The position numbers were made by a program, and so were the translations under genes. Below the pieces are notes generated by a model. The model saw only the letters and a list, made by a program, of their open reading frames with translations, made no database searches and had not been told where the DNA came from. 64,000 bases of DNA from Flavobacterium hydrophilum (lineage in GTDB: Bacteria > Bacteroidota > Bacteroidia > Flavobacteriales > Flavobacteriaceae): NCBI RefSeq assembly GCF_003202405.1, contig NZ_QJHL01000001.1, positions 868,001 through 932,000 on the forward strand. The letters are read 5' to 3'. Positions 19,573 through 29,656 of the stretch are shown here, in pieces (positions within the stretch are counted from its first letter, which is position 1; each line of letters opens with the position of its first letter).

Positions 19573-19620
19573 AAAGAAACGAAGTTTATAGTGGAGAACA
19601 TTAAGCTTTAAAATTAGTAA

Positions 19621-20652
<1,032 letters not shown>

Positions 20653-20669
20653 TATTTTATTAAGTGAGA

Positions 20670-20699
20670 AAATCCCGTTATTTCAAAATGACGGGATTT
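20670..20699 (+). terminator. Terminator downstream of gapA
   Basis: A 9-bp perfect stem (AAATCCCGT with ACGGGATTT) with a short inner ATTT/AAAT pairing is followed by CTTATTTTTG. It lies 18 nt after the gapA stop and separates pfkA-gapA from the kinase gene. Confidence 0.85.
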
Positions 20700-20778
20700 C
20701 TTATTTTTGTTATGTCTTTAATTAATGTAAAAAACACACTTTTAATTAAGGGGAACTAATTAAAAAAACTAAACTAAA

Positions 20779-21630
20779 ATGAAATTAATAGTTGATAGTG
20801 GATCTACTAAAGCAGACTGGATTGCGATTGATGATACTGGGAAAGTATTGTTCACAACACAAACTTTAGGTTTAAATCCCGAAATTCTCGATGGTCCTGA
20901 AATTATCGAAAGGGTAAATGACCGTTTTGATATTTCACAAAACAAAAAAGAAGCTACTCATTTGTTCTTTTACGGGGCAGGTTGTGGTACTGACAGAATG
21001 AAACAATCTTTATCTCAGGTGTTTCAGGAATATTTTGAAAATGCTATTGTAGAGGTTCACGAAGATACTTATGCTGCAGTATATGCAACGACTCCAAAAG
21101 GAGAAGAAGCTATTGTTAGTATTTTAGGAACAGGTTCTAATTGTAGTTATTTTGATGGCAAAGTTTTACATCAGAAAGTGCAATCATTAGGTTATATTGC
21201 AATGGATGATTGCAGCGGAAACGTTTTTGGAAAAGAATTGATCAGAAAGTATTATTTCAATAAAATGCCTAAAGAACTTGCGGTTGAATTTGAAAAAGAA
21301 TACGATTTGGATCCGGATTACATAAAAAACAAATTGTACAAGGAACCAAACCCGAATGCATATTTGGCAACTTTTGCTAAGTTTTTGATTCAGCATAAAG
21401 ATTCTGAGTTTTGCAGAAAAATCATCTTTAAAGGAATGAAATCATTCATTAAAAACTATATTAAGCAGTATGATAATTGCCAGGAAGTTCCGGTTCATTT
21501 TGTCGGCTCGATAGCTTTTTATTTAAAAGATGAATTGCAAGAGATATTTGATAAATACGAACTTAAATTAGGAAATGTTCTAAGACGTCCAATTGATGGA
21601 TTAATTGCTTATCACGTTGCTAATAAATAA
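20779..21630 (+). CDS. BadF/BadG-type sugar kinase, probable N-acetylglucosamine kinase
   Basis: This 283-residue ASKHA-fold kinase starts with the phosphate-1 motif DSGSTKADWI, has the phosphate-2 loop ILGTGSNCSYF at about 115, and ends with a C-terminal adenosine region around HFVGSIAFYL. Bacteroidota homologues are usually annotated as N-acetylglucosamine kinase. That would supply GlcNAc-6-phosphate for the fused NagB-deacetylase at 54336, since the chitin locus itself shows no kinase in this window. Assignment to GlcNAc over other amino sugars is inference. mgsA begins 9 nt after the stop, so the two are likely co-transcribed. Confidence 0.8.
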   Translation: MKLIVDSGSTKADWIAIDDTGKVLFTTQTLGLNPEILDGPEIIERVNDRFDISQNKKEATHLFFYGAGCGTDRMKQSLSQVFQEYFENAIVEVHEDTYAAVYATTPKGEEAIVSILGTGSNCSYFDGKVLHQKVQSLGYIAMDDCSGNVFGKELIRKYYFNKMPKELAVEFEKEYDLDPDYIKNKLYKEPNPNAYLATFAKFLIQHKDSEFCRKIIFKGMKSFIKNYIKQYDNCQEVPVHFVGSIAFYLKDELQEIFDKYELKLGNVLRRPIDGLIAYHVANK

Positions 21631-21639
21631 ATAATCAGA

Positions 21640-22014
21640 ATGGAAATTGCAATTATTGCGCATGATGGTAAAAAAGCAGATTTGATTAATTTTTTAATTA
21701 AAAATACAACAGTTCTGCAAAATGAAGATATTAATTTGATTGGTACAGGTACAACTGGAGGAAAAGCGGAAGCAGCAGGTTTTAAAACAAGACGAATGCT
21801 TTCAGGACCTTTAGGAGGGGATGCTCAGATAGCCGGAAGAGTAGCAGAAGGCTTAACGCACATGGTTTTCTTTTTTAAAGATCCTTTGTCAAGTCATCCA
21901 CATGAGGCAGATATTAATATGCTTATCAGGGTTTGTGATGTGCATAATGTACCGCTGGCAACTAATGAAGCAACGGCACAATTATTATTAGATGCTATTG
22001 CACAGCAATTATAG
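21640..22014 (+). CDS. mgsA: Methylglyoxal synthase
   Basis: The 124-residue protein is slightly shorter than the E. coli enzyme (152), lacking N- and C-terminal extensions. Family motifs are complete: IAHDGKKADL, GTGTTGGKAE, SGPLGGDAQI with the catalytic Asp, FFKDPLSSHPHEADI with the active-site His, and VPLATNEATA. It converts dihydroxyacetone phosphate to methylglyoxal, a bypass when sugar phosphates build up. Its place directly behind a sugar kinase, in a pfkA-gapA neighbourhood, fits a safety valve for fast phosphosugar influx. Its last 20 bases overlap the 3' end of the opposing ridA gene. Confidence 0.93.
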   Translation: MEIAIIAHDGKKADLINFLIKNTTVLQNEDINLIGTGTTGGKAEAAGFKTRRMLSGPLGGDAQIAGRVAEGLTHMVFFFKDPLSSHPHEADINMLIRVCDVHNVPLATNEATAQLLLDAIAQQL

Positions 22015-22375
22015 AAATCTCAACATTTACATTTTTTGGCAAACAAGCCACCTGAACCGTTTCACGTGCTGGAGCGGTTTTTTCATTAAAATAGGAACCA
22101 TAAACTGTATTTATTGCGGCAAAGTTGTTCATATCCATTATGAAAATAGAAGCTTTTACTACGTTTTCAAAGGTCATATCGGCAGCTTCTAAAATAGCTG
22201 CAATGTTTTGCATTACCTGATTTGTCTCGTCATTTATATTTTCGGTAACAAGTTCTCCTGTTTTAGGATTTATACCTATTTGACCGGAAGCATACAGTGT
22301 ATTTCCTGATAAAACAGCCTGATTATAAGGTCCGATAGGAGCTGGGGCTTTTTCGGTAAAGATTATTTTTTTCAT
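21995..22375 (-). CDS. ridA: RidA family enamine/imine deaminase
   Basis: At 126 residues this matches RidA size. Motifs seen are the N-terminal TEKAPAPIGPYNQAV, the GQIGINPKTGELV segment, and the C-terminal PARETVQVACLPKNVNVEISIIAV, which carries the substrate-binding Arg. RidA hydrolyses reactive 2-aminoacrylate and related imines made by PLP enzymes. Its 3' end overlaps that of mgsA by 20 nt in a convergent arrangement with no room for a terminator between them. Confidence 0.92.
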   Translation of the reverse strand: MKKIIFTEKAPAPIGPYNQAVLSGNTLYASGQIGINPKTGELVTENINDETNQVMQNIAAILEAADMTFENVVKASIFIMDMNNFAAINTVYGSYFNEKTAPARETVQVACLPKNVNVEISIIAVQ

Positions 22376-22410
22376 ATCAAAAATATTAGTAATTTGATTT
22401 GTTTAGAGAT

Positions 22411-25095
22411 TTATCTGTTAGGGTTGTTTCGTTTTTCCCATTTGATATCACTCAGCATTCCTGATTTTATTCCAATAAAGAAATTCCAGTTCGCATAAGT
22501 ACCAAGAGGTGTCCAGTTAAACGACATTCTCCAGCTTAATAAATCTCTTTCAAAACGCAGTTGGGTAAAAGTAACACCTTTTTGTACAAAATCATAACCG
22601 GTTGAGATTCCGCCTTTCCATTTGGGAGTAATATCCATATTTGCAGAAACCATGATAGAATTCCCTGTTATCTTATTTTCTCTGTTTGTATTCGAATAAG
22701 TTAATGAATAAGCCATAGTCATATCCCAGGGAAGTTTTGAATTAAAAAATTCAGTAATTACGTTCTCAGAGTCTTCTTCAGAAAACTGACTTTTCCTTGT
22801 GTCATTCAGGTCGGTATTAGTTCCAAATAAATCGTCACTACGACCTCCGTTTCGCTCACTTTGTTTATTTTCATCCTTCTTATCGTTTTTATTTGAAAAC
22901 GAATAATTCAAAGTCATATTAGCACTGGTCATTCTAAACAGACTTCCTCCATTATTAATATTGAAGACATTAATCTGTTGTCCTGAATTATCAATTGCAT
23001 AAGGATTTAAAGTTGCTGCAAAATTAACATTCATTTTGTTCTCAAACAATTGAGTTCCTCCACTGACACGAACAGGTTCAAGAGCAAATGTTGTTATCCC
23101 GTCAGCATTAAAATTATAACTGGTACTAAAATTTAGATTGTTTAAAAGCATTACTTTTTTAGGCTCTGTTTTAGTGCTGTCTTTATCTGTTACCTTCGCT
23201 TCAAAAGTATTGCTTAAATCAAAGCCTATTATGTTTGAATTTGATTTTCCGGGTTGTCCATAAACACCATTTTCAAATCGGGTGTAATCTTTGTAAGTCG
23301 TGCCGGTTGCATCAATAGCGTAAGTGTCATAATATTTTTCAAAACTAGGAGTGTAAGAATAGGAGAAAGACGGACGCATGACATGACGTATGGCTTGTAT
23401 CTTTTTCGTATCACCAAATTTAAAAGTACCATAAATAGTGGTTCCTAAGCTTGAACTAAAGTTGTAAGTTCTAAAAGCATCAAAGCCATTAATTGTTTTA
23501 TCTTCAACCTTATTTGTTTCTTCGTTATAAAATTTGTTAATCGTTTTTGTCACCCAGGTTTCCTGATAGTTTGTTGATGCACTTGCACTGAAATATTTGA
23601 ATATTTTAAAATTGGTACTAAGAGGTATACTGTGCTGCATTCCTATTTGTGCATTTTCAAACATTTGAGGTTTAAAAAATAAAGAGTCAGTAGTTACAAA
23701 ACTGTTTTTACCACTCACATTGTATTGTAGATTAATGTTTTTAATCAATCCTTTTTTAACACCATCTTTTCCAACAAAAGGGTAAATACGATCAATACTT
23801 CCCTGTAAGGATGGTAGGGTCATATTGATTTGTTCTGTTTGTGTGTTTTGGGAGTGTGTTGCTGTTAAGGCTATTCGGGCTTGTGGAATTGTATTAAAAG
23901 TTTTATTCCAGGAAATAGAGGAGCTAAGTGTGTTATTCAGGCTTGAACCAACGTTAGCCTGATTAATGGATTGTTTAAAATATTTACTACTACCCATATT
24001 CACAGAAGCAGAAAAACTGGAATTAGGATTCGATTTAGAATCTTTTGAATGTGACCACTGGATGTTGTAAATGTTTTGTTTTGAGTAATCCGGATAGCCT
24101 CTTTCACTCGATATTAAATTCTCAAATCGAAAATTAACATTGCCTCTATACTTATATCTGGTGGCATAAGAAGATTCGAAACGCATCGCATAGCTTCCAT
24201 TTGTATAATAATCTGCTAAAGCCGTTAAATCATAATTATCGCTTAAAGCAAAATAATAACCCCCATTTTGTAAAGAAAAACCTCTGGTATTGGAATCATT
24301 ATAACTAGGGATAATAATACCTGAAACGCTTTTTTCCTGACTCATCGGGAAATAAGCATAGGGCAGCGCAAGAGGAGTTGGTACATCTGCAATAACCATA
24401 TTGGTTAATCCTGTAATTACTTTTTTTCCAGGAACAAATTTAACCCTGCTTGTTCTGAAATAGTATTCTGGATTATCAACATCGGTAGACGTAGTAAAAC
24501 GCGCTCCTTTTAAATAGTAAACCGAGTCGTTTTCTTTTTTGGTAACCTGAGCTTTTATTTTGAATTCCCCCTGTTCGGTTCTTGAATTATAAATTAAAGC
24601 TTTTTTTGTTTTAAAATTAAATCGAATTGAATCCGGCTGAACCTCATTTGATCCTTGTTTGAAATTTGGGTATTGTACTAATACCCCGGCAGAATCTTTT
24701 ATTCTCCCGGCATAAACTTCATCTTTATCATAATTAAGTACAATAATTCCTGACTTTAGTTCTATATCCTTATAATATAATTCCGCTTCATCATAAAGAG
24801 TTAATGTTTTATTTTTTTGGTCAATTTTTTGGTAACCTTTTGCGGTACGTTTTACGATTCCGTCCAGAAAAGCCTTTTTAGGCTTAACACTGTCAAGTTT
24901 GATTGTATCTGTTACAGCTTTTGTGGTATCTGCAGTATTTTTTTTAGCATCTTTAGTAGCCTTTTTATCTTTATCAGTTTGTCTTGCAGCTGGTAACGGA
25001 TTTTTTTTAGGCTTTATTTCTTGTGAATATAAATTACCACATCCTACAGTTAGGAAAAATGATAATAAAACGATATTAAATAAGTTTGTGTGCAA
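22411..25095 (-). CDS. LptD-like outer-membrane LPS assembly protein
   Basis: The protein is a large beta-barrel of about 894 residues. After the signal segment (FNIVLLSFFLTVGCGNLYSQ) comes a Lys/Thr-rich linker, then an OstA/LptA-like beta-jellyroll region (about 100-230, with LNYDKDEVYAGRIKDSAG), then a barrel with many aromatic strands. Bacteroidota LptD-like proteins have this layout and are thought to insert lipopolysaccharide at the cell surface. I prefer the TTG start at 25095 because it gives a normal signal peptide and lies downstream of a -7-like element (minus strand, 25144-25151). An ATG at 25179 or TTG at 25143 would add an atypical N-terminal extension. It diverges from the amidase gene. 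Confidence 0.8.
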   Translation of the reverse strand: MHTNLFNIVLLSFFLTVGCGNLYSQEIKPKKNPLPAARQTDKDKKATKDAKKNTADTTKAVTDTIKLDSVKPKKAFLDGIVKRTAKGYQKIDQKNKTLTLYDEAELYYKDIELKSGIIVLNYDKDEVYAGRIKDSAGVLVQYPNFKQGSNEVQPDSIRFNFKTKKALIYNSRTEQGEFKIKAQVTKKENDSVYYLKGARFTTSTDVDNPEYYFRTSRVKFVPGKKVITGLTNMVIADVPTPLALPYAYFPMSQEKSVSGIIIPSYNDSNTRGFSLQNGGYYFALSDNYDLTALADYYTNGSYAMRFESSYATRYKYRGNVNFRFENLISSERGYPDYSKQNIYNIQWSHSKDSKSNPNSSFSASVNMGSSKYFKQSINQANVGSSLNNTLSSSISWNKTFNTIPQARIALTATHSQNTQTEQINMTLPSLQGSIDRIYPFVGKDGVKKGLIKNINLQYNVSGKNSFVTTDSLFFKPQMFENAQIGMQHSIPLSTNFKIFKYFSASASTNYQETWVTKTINKFYNEETNKVEDKTINGFDAFRTYNFSSSLGTTIYGTFKFGDTKKIQAIRHVMRPSFSYSYTPSFEKYYDTYAIDATGTTYKDYTRFENGVYGQPGKSNSNIIGFDLSNTFEAKVTDKDSTKTEPKKVMLLNNLNFSTSYNFNADGITTFALEPVRVSGGTQLFENKMNVNFAATLNPYAIDNSGQQINVFNINNGGSLFRMTSANMTLNYSFSNKNDKKDENKQSERNGGRSDDLFGTNTDLNDTRKSQFSEEDSENVITEFFNSKLPWDMTMAYSLTYSNTNRENKITGNSIMVSANMDITPKWKGGISTGYDFVQKGVTFTQLRFERDLLSWRMSFNWTPLGTYANWNFFIGIKSGMLSDIKWEKRNNPNR

Positions 25096-25143
25096 AGGTT
25101 TAAATGCTATTTTTGTAAAAGTATGGCTTGTTTTTTGACATGT

Positions 25144-25151
25144 CAAACTTA
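25144..25151 (-). promoter_or_regulatory. Candidate -7 element for the lptD-like gene
   Basis: On the minus strand this reads TAAGTTTG, an exact TAnnTTTG match, about 50 nt before the preferred TTG start at 25095. CAA (TTG on the minus strand) occurs at spacers of 15 and 25, outside the usual 17-23, so support is partial. Confidence 0.35.
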
Positions 25152-25191
25152 CATATAATTTTTTGGCAAAAATAATCAATTGTAAAAATTA

Positions 25192-25199
25192 TAGCTTTG
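25192..25199 (+). promoter_or_regulatory. Candidate -7 element for the amidase gene
   Basis: TAGCTTTG matches TAnnTTTG exactly and lies 28 nt before the ATG at 25228, which would give a short leader. No TTG stands at the usual spacing upstream. Confidence 0.4.
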
Positions 25200-25227
25200 C
25201 ATTTTATTAAAATTAACTTTTAGATTT

Positions 25228-26361
25228 ATGAACATTTTTAGCAAAACTAAATTAATATTTATTTTTTTTCTAACTATAACGTCTTTTTTTGCTTACTCCC
25301 AGTCTAATGTTTTTAAGGTGACACTTGATGCAGGACATGGTGATCACGATTTTGGGGCTGTTTATAGTGGTCGTATTGAAAAGAATATTGCTTTAGCAAT
25401 TGTTTTGAAAGTAGGTAAGATTTTAGAACTTAATCCAAACGTTCACGTTATTTATACCCGTAAAACGGATGTTTTTATCGATTTAGTAGAAAGGGCCAAT
25501 ATTGCCAACAGAGCCAACTCTAATATTTTTGTTTCGATACACTGTAATGCCAATAAAAATACCGCTGCAGACGGAACAGAAACTTATGTAATGGGTTTGA
25601 GTAAAGTGGCATCGAATCTTGAAGCCGCAAAAAAAGAGAACTCGGTTATTACTTTAGAAAAAGATTATAAACGTAAATATGAAGGTTATGATCCCAATTC
25701 GCCGGAATCAATGATAGGTATGACGTTGATGCAGGAAGAATATCTTGATAATAGTATTTCATTAGCCAGTAAAATTGAAGATAATTTTGAAAAATTAGGA
25801 AAAAAACTTCGTCAGGGGGGAGTAAAACAAGCTCCTTTTATGGTGCTTCACAAGGCTTATATGCCAAGAGTTTTAGTAGAAACAGGATTTGTGTCTAATC
25901 CTGCTGAAGGAGATATTTTAAATTCAGAAGCAGGACAGGATGATATCGCTCAGGCAATTGCACAAGCGATTTTAAGTTATAAAAGAGAATACTTTGGAAC
26001 AGGCGCTCCTGAAGTAAATGAAGTAAAACCTGCAAAAGATACTTCTGTTCCTGCAAAGCCAAAAACAGTAGAAACTACTCCAAAAGCGGTGGTTAAGGAT
26101 GCTCCTAAAGGAACTTTCTTTAAGGTACAGCTTATTGCCAGCATAAAAAAAACACCATTAGAGCCTAAAAACTTTAAAGGCTTAAAAAACGTAACGATGA
26201 TTTATGAAAACAATATTTATAAATATTTCTATCAGGAAACTTCAGATTACGAAATCGCTAAAAAATATTTGCAAGAAGCTAAAAATAAAGGATATGGTGC
26301 TTCCTTTTTAGTAGCTACTAAAAATGGTGAAAAAATCAATATTCAGGACGCCATCAAATAA
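25228..26361 (+). CDS. N-acetylmuramoyl-L-alanine amidase (Amidase_3) with C-terminal SPOR-like domain
   Basis: The 377-residue protein has a signal peptide (FIFFLTITSFFAYSQ). An Amidase_3 domain spans about 28-250: LDAGHGDHDFGA holds the first zinc His, RIEKNIALAI the zinc Glu, VSIHCNANKN the second His, and RVLVETGFVSNPAE the catalytic Glu. A Pro/Lys/Thr-rich linker follows, then a C-terminal region (about 290-365) that looks like a SPOR peptidoglycan-binding domain (FFKVQLIAS). It would cleave the bond between MurNAc and the stem peptide, typically at division septa. The mlaD-like gene follows after 50 nt. Confidence 0.9.
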   Translation: MNIFSKTKLIFIFFLTITSFFAYSQSNVFKVTLDAGHGDHDFGAVYSGRIEKNIALAIVLKVGKILELNPNVHVIYTRKTDVFIDLVERANIANRANSNIFVSIHCNANKNTAADGTETYVMGLSKVASNLEAAKKENSVITLEKDYKRKYEGYDPNSPESMIGMTLMQEEYLDNSISLASKIEDNFEKLGKKLRQGGVKQAPFMVLHKAYMPRVLVETGFVSNPAEGDILNSEAGQDDIAQAIAQAILSYKREYFGTGAPEVNEVKPAKDTSVPAKPKTVETTPKAVVKDAPKGTFFKVQLIASIKKTPLEPKNFKGLKNVTMIYENNIYKYFYQETSDYEIAKKYLQEAKNKGYGASFLVATKNGEKINIQDAIK

Positions 26362-26411
26362 TACTGGTCAGTTCGAATATTTATATTAATTTTGTACAAA
26401 CACTTACAATT

Positions 26412-27377
26412 TTGAAACTAACAAGAGAAATTAAAACGGCTATTTTAGTCATCGCGTCAATTTTATTATTTATTTGGGGCTATAGTTTTTTAAAAGGCAA
26501 AGACCTTTTTACCAATTACAAAACATTATATGTGGAATATGATAATGTTGAAGACTTGGCACAATCAGCTCCCGTAACTTTAAACGGACTTGGAATTGGT
26601 AAAGTAAATAAAATTACGATCAATGAAACAACAGGTAAATTATTAGTAGAACTTCAGTTGAAAACTGATTTTCCTATCTCCAAAACCAGCAAAGCTGCAT
26701 TGTATTCGCCAAGTTTAATTGGAGGAAAACAAATCAAAATTATTCCAAATCTGGCAGATAAAAATCTTCTTGATGATGGGCAAACTCTCGAATCGACTGT
26801 GGAATTAGGATTGACAGAATCTTTAGGAGGTAAAATTGAGCCAATTCAACAAAAATTAGATTTAATGCTTGCGAATATTAATACGCTGGTTTCAGGATTA
26901 AACAATGTTTTGGATAAAAAAGGTCAGGAAGATCTAAAGAAATCATTGTCAGAGTTAAGTCAGACAATGGAGCAGTTTCACAGAGCTTCGGGAAGCCTTA
27001 ATTCAATTTTGGATACAAATAAAGGTCAGATTAACGGAGTTGTGACGAATTTTAATAAAATGTCAAGTAACTTCAATAAGATATCAGATTCTTTAAACAA
27101 GGCTGATTTAGGTAAAACGGTTAGAAACCTAAACCAGACATTGGCGAAAGTTGATGGTATTATGAGTAATTTAAACTCAGGAAAAGGAACTGCGGGGAAA
27201 TTATTAAATGATGATGCGTTGTATAATAATTTGTCTAAAACTTCAAAAGAGTTAGAATTATTATTGCAGGATGTACGCCTTAATCCAACACGTTACGTAA
27301 ATGTTTCTGTTTTTGGAAAGAAAAACAAACCTTATGTAGCTCCAACAGAAGATGAAAATCCGACGACTAAAAAATAA
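26412..27377 (+). CDS. MlaD/MCE-domain lipid transport protein
   Basis: The protein is 321 residues and starts with TTG at 26412; this start is chosen because it gives the typical KLTREIKTAILVI N-terminus and no ATG is available before the anchor. One membrane helix (about 8-26) is followed by a single MCE domain (about 38-120, with SAPVTLNGLGIGKV) and a helical, coiled-coil-like C-terminal half rich in Asn, Ser and Leu. MCE proteins form rings that carry lipids across the periplasm. The matching permease and ATPase genes are not adjacent. The Fe-S gene starts 5 nt after the stop. Confidence 0.88.
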   Translation: MKLTREIKTAILVIASILLFIWGYSFLKGKDLFTNYKTLYVEYDNVEDLAQSAPVTLNGLGIGKVNKITINETTGKLLVELQLKTDFPISKTSKAALYSPSLIGGKQIKIIPNLADKNLLDDGQTLESTVELGLTESLGGKIEPIQQKLDLMLANINTLVSGLNNVLDKKGQEDLKKSLSELSQTMEQFHRASGSLNSILDTNKGQINGVVTNFNKMSSNFNKISDSLNKADLGKTVRNLNQTLAKVDGIMSNLNSGKGTAGKLLNDDALYNNLSKTSKELELLLQDVRLNPTRYVNVSVFGKKNKPYVAPTEDENPTTKK

Positions 27378-27382
27378 AAAAA

Positions 27383-28714
27383 ATGAGCTATCTAGATAAT
27401 ATTTTGTTTGCTATAGTTCTGATAGCTGGTTTTGTTTTTTTTGCTTCAGGTGTAAAAAAAATCATTCGAAATATCAATTTAGGTATTGATGTTGACAGAA
27501 AGGATAATCCTAAAGCACGCTGGGCAAATATGGCGATGATTGCATTAGGGCAATCTAAAATGGTAAAACGACCTATTGCAGGAATACTTCATATTTTTGT
27601 ATATGTTGGATTTGTAATTATCAATATTGAATTGCTCGAAATTATTATTGATGGCTTGTTTGGAACTCATAGAATTTTTGCCCCTTATTTAGGGGGAGTT
27701 TATGATGTTTTAATCGCTTCCTTTGAAATATTAGCGATACTTGTAATTTTTTCTGTAACCGTTTTCTGGATCAGAAGAAATCTGATTAGGCTGAAGCGTT
27801 TTATACATTCGGATTTAACTGGGTTTCCTAAAAGTGATGCCAATTATATTTTGTATTTCGAAACCGTTCTGATGATCTTATTTTTATTGATGAACGCCTC
27901 TGATTTGCATTTACAAAATGTTCCGGGAGGAGTTTTTCATAAAGCAGGAAGTTTCCCGATAAGTCAGTTTATAGCGCCAATTTTTAATGGTCTGTCAAAT
28001 GAATTGGTAATTGTATTATTCGAAGCTTTTTGGTGGTTGCATATCGTTGGTATTTTGTGTTTTATGAATTACTTATATTTTTCAAAGCACCTGCATATTC
28101 TTTTAGCATTCCCAAATACTTATTTTGCCGATTTGAAACCAAAAGGGCAATTTGATAATTTGGCATCTGTTACCAAAGAAGTGAAATTGATGATGGATCC
28201 AAATGCTGACCCCTTTGCAGCTACTCCCGTTGATGAAAATGCTGTTCCTGCAAAATTCGGAGCAAGTGATATTCAGGATTTAAACTGGGTTCAATTATTA
28301 AATGCTTATACGTGTACAGAATGTGGACGTTGTACTTCTGCATGTCCGGCAAATCAGACAGGTAAAAAATTGTCTCCCCGTAAGATTATGATGGATACGA
28401 GAGACCGTTTGCAGGAAGTTGGGAAAAATATCGATGCCAATAAAGGTGTTTTTGTTCCGGATAATAAAACATTATTGAATGATTACATAACACCTGAAGA
28501 ATTATGGGCTTGTACGTCTTGTAATGCCTGTGTAGAAGAATGTCCGGTAAATATTAGTCCGTTGTCAATTATTATGGATATGCGACGTTATCTGGTAATG
28601 GAACAAAGTGCCGCTCCAATGTCTTTAAATGCAATGATGACTAATATCGAAAACAATGGAGCGCCTTGGCAATACAGTCAGCAAGATCGATTGAATTGGA
28701 AAAACGAAAATTAA
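27383..28714 (+). CDS. Membrane (Fe-S)-binding oxidoreductase subunit, 2x[4Fe-4S]
   Basis: The 443-residue protein combines about five N-terminal membrane helices (residues 1-250, NarI-like in layout) with a cytoplasmic domain holding two [4Fe-4S] motifs: CTECGRCTSACP (about 313-324) and CTSCNACVEECP (about 376-387). Such proteins resemble the membrane and ferredoxin parts of HdrDE/GlpC-type complexes and pass electrons between the quinone pool and a soluble partner. The partner is probably the CCG-domain protein encoded 67 nt downstream, since the CCG domains are missing here and present there. The electron donor is unknown. Confidence 0.85.
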   Translation: MSYLDNILFAIVLIAGFVFFASGVKKIIRNINLGIDVDRKDNPKARWANMAMIALGQSKMVKRPIAGILHIFVYVGFVIINIELLEIIIDGLFGTHRIFAPYLGGVYDVLIASFEILAILVIFSVTVFWIRRNLIRLKRFIHSDLTGFPKSDANYILYFETVLMILFLLMNASDLHLQNVPGGVFHKAGSFPISQFIAPIFNGLSNELVIVLFEAFWWLHIVGILCFMNYLYFSKHLHILLAFPNTYFADLKPKGQFDNLASVTKEVKLMMDPNADPFAATPVDENAVPAKFGASDIQDLNWVQLLNAYTCTECGRCTSACPANQTGKKLSPRKIMMDTRDRLQEVGKNIDANKGVFVPDNKTLLNDYITPEELWACTSCNACVEECPVNISPLSIIMDMRRYLVMEQSAAPMSLNAMMTNIENNGAPWQYSQQDRLNWKNEN

Positions 28715-28781
28715 AAATAGTAGGTTATTTCTAAGTGTCTAGCCGAATTAAAAATATCGATTAATAAATCAACAAAAGAAA

Positions 28782-29573
28782 ATGTCTGAAAGTTTAGTAG
28801 TACCAACAATGGCAGAAATGCTGGCCGAAGGAAAACAGCCTGAAGTGTTGTTTTGGGTTGGTTGTGCAGGAAGTTTTGATGATAGGGCAAAAAAAATTAC
28901 AAAAGCTTTTGTGCGAATTCTAAATCGTACAAACGTTTCTTTTGCTGTACTTGGTACAGAAGAAAGTTGCACCGGAGATCCTGCAAAAAGAGCCGGAAAC
29001 GAGTTCTTGTTTCAAATGCAGGCTATGATGAATATCGAAGTTTTAAATGCATATGAAGCTAAAAAAATAGTTACTGCCTGTCCGCATTGTTTTAATACTT
29101 TGAAAAATGAATATCCTGAATTGGGAGGTCAATATGACGTTATTCATCATACTGAATTTTTAAAGTCATTGATTGATGATGGAAGACTGACTGTTGAAGG
29201 AGGTCAGTTTAAAGGAAAGAAAATCACTTTTCATGACCCTTGCTATTTAGGAAGAGCTAACAAAGTTTATGAAGCACCCAGAGATTTGATTCAGAAGCTG
29301 GATGTTGAATTAGTTGAAATGAAGCGCTCGAAGGCAAATGGGTTATGTTGCGGAGCCGGAGGTGCACAAATGTTTAAAGATGCTGAGCCGGGAAACAAAG
29401 AGGTAAATATCGAAAGAACCGAAGATGCATTAGAAACCCAACCCGATATTATTGCGGCTGGTTGTCCGTTTTGCAATACTATGTTAACGGATGGTATCAA
29501 AAACAAAGAAAAAGAAGGTTCTGTAAAGGTGATGGATATTGCAGAATTGATTGCTAATGCACAGGATTTATAA
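28782..29573 (+). CDS. (Fe-S)-binding protein with two CCG domains (HdrD/GlpC/LutA-like)
   Basis: The 263-residue protein carries two cysteine-rich CCG domains. The first has GCAGSFDD, the ESCTGDPAKR segment and CPHCFNTL; the second has HDPCYLGRANK, LCCGAGGAQMF and CPFCNTML. In heterodisulphide reductase such domains bind an unusual [4Fe-4S] cluster at a disulphide or quinone-linked site. With the preceding membrane Fe-S protein it makes a split two-gene electron-transfer unit common in Bacteroidota. The physiological substrate is not known; a thiol/disulphide role is only a guess. Confidence 0.85.
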   Translation: MSESLVVPTMAEMLAEGKQPEVLFWVGCAGSFDDRAKKITKAFVRILNRTNVSFAVLGTEESCTGDPAKRAGNEFLFQMQAMMNIEVLNAYEAKKIVTACPHCFNTLKNEYPELGGQYDVIHHTEFLKSLIDDGRLTVEGGQFKGKKITFHDPCYLGRANKVYEAPRDLIQKLDVELVEMKRSKANGLCCGAGGAQMFKDAEPGNKEVNIERTEDALETQPDIIAAGCPFCNTMLTDGIKNKEKEGSVKVMDIAELIANAQDL

Positions 29574-29656
29574 TAAAGGTTTTGAGATTCAAAGCTTACA
29601 AGTTTTTTAACTTGGAACCTTAAACCTGAAGCAAATTAAACTAAAGAAAAATTAAA

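Noticed and set aside
29580..29656. CAAGTT/AACTTG hairpin after the CCG-domain gene
   Set aside because: Only a 6-bp AT-rich stem without a clear T run, so not called as a terminator.
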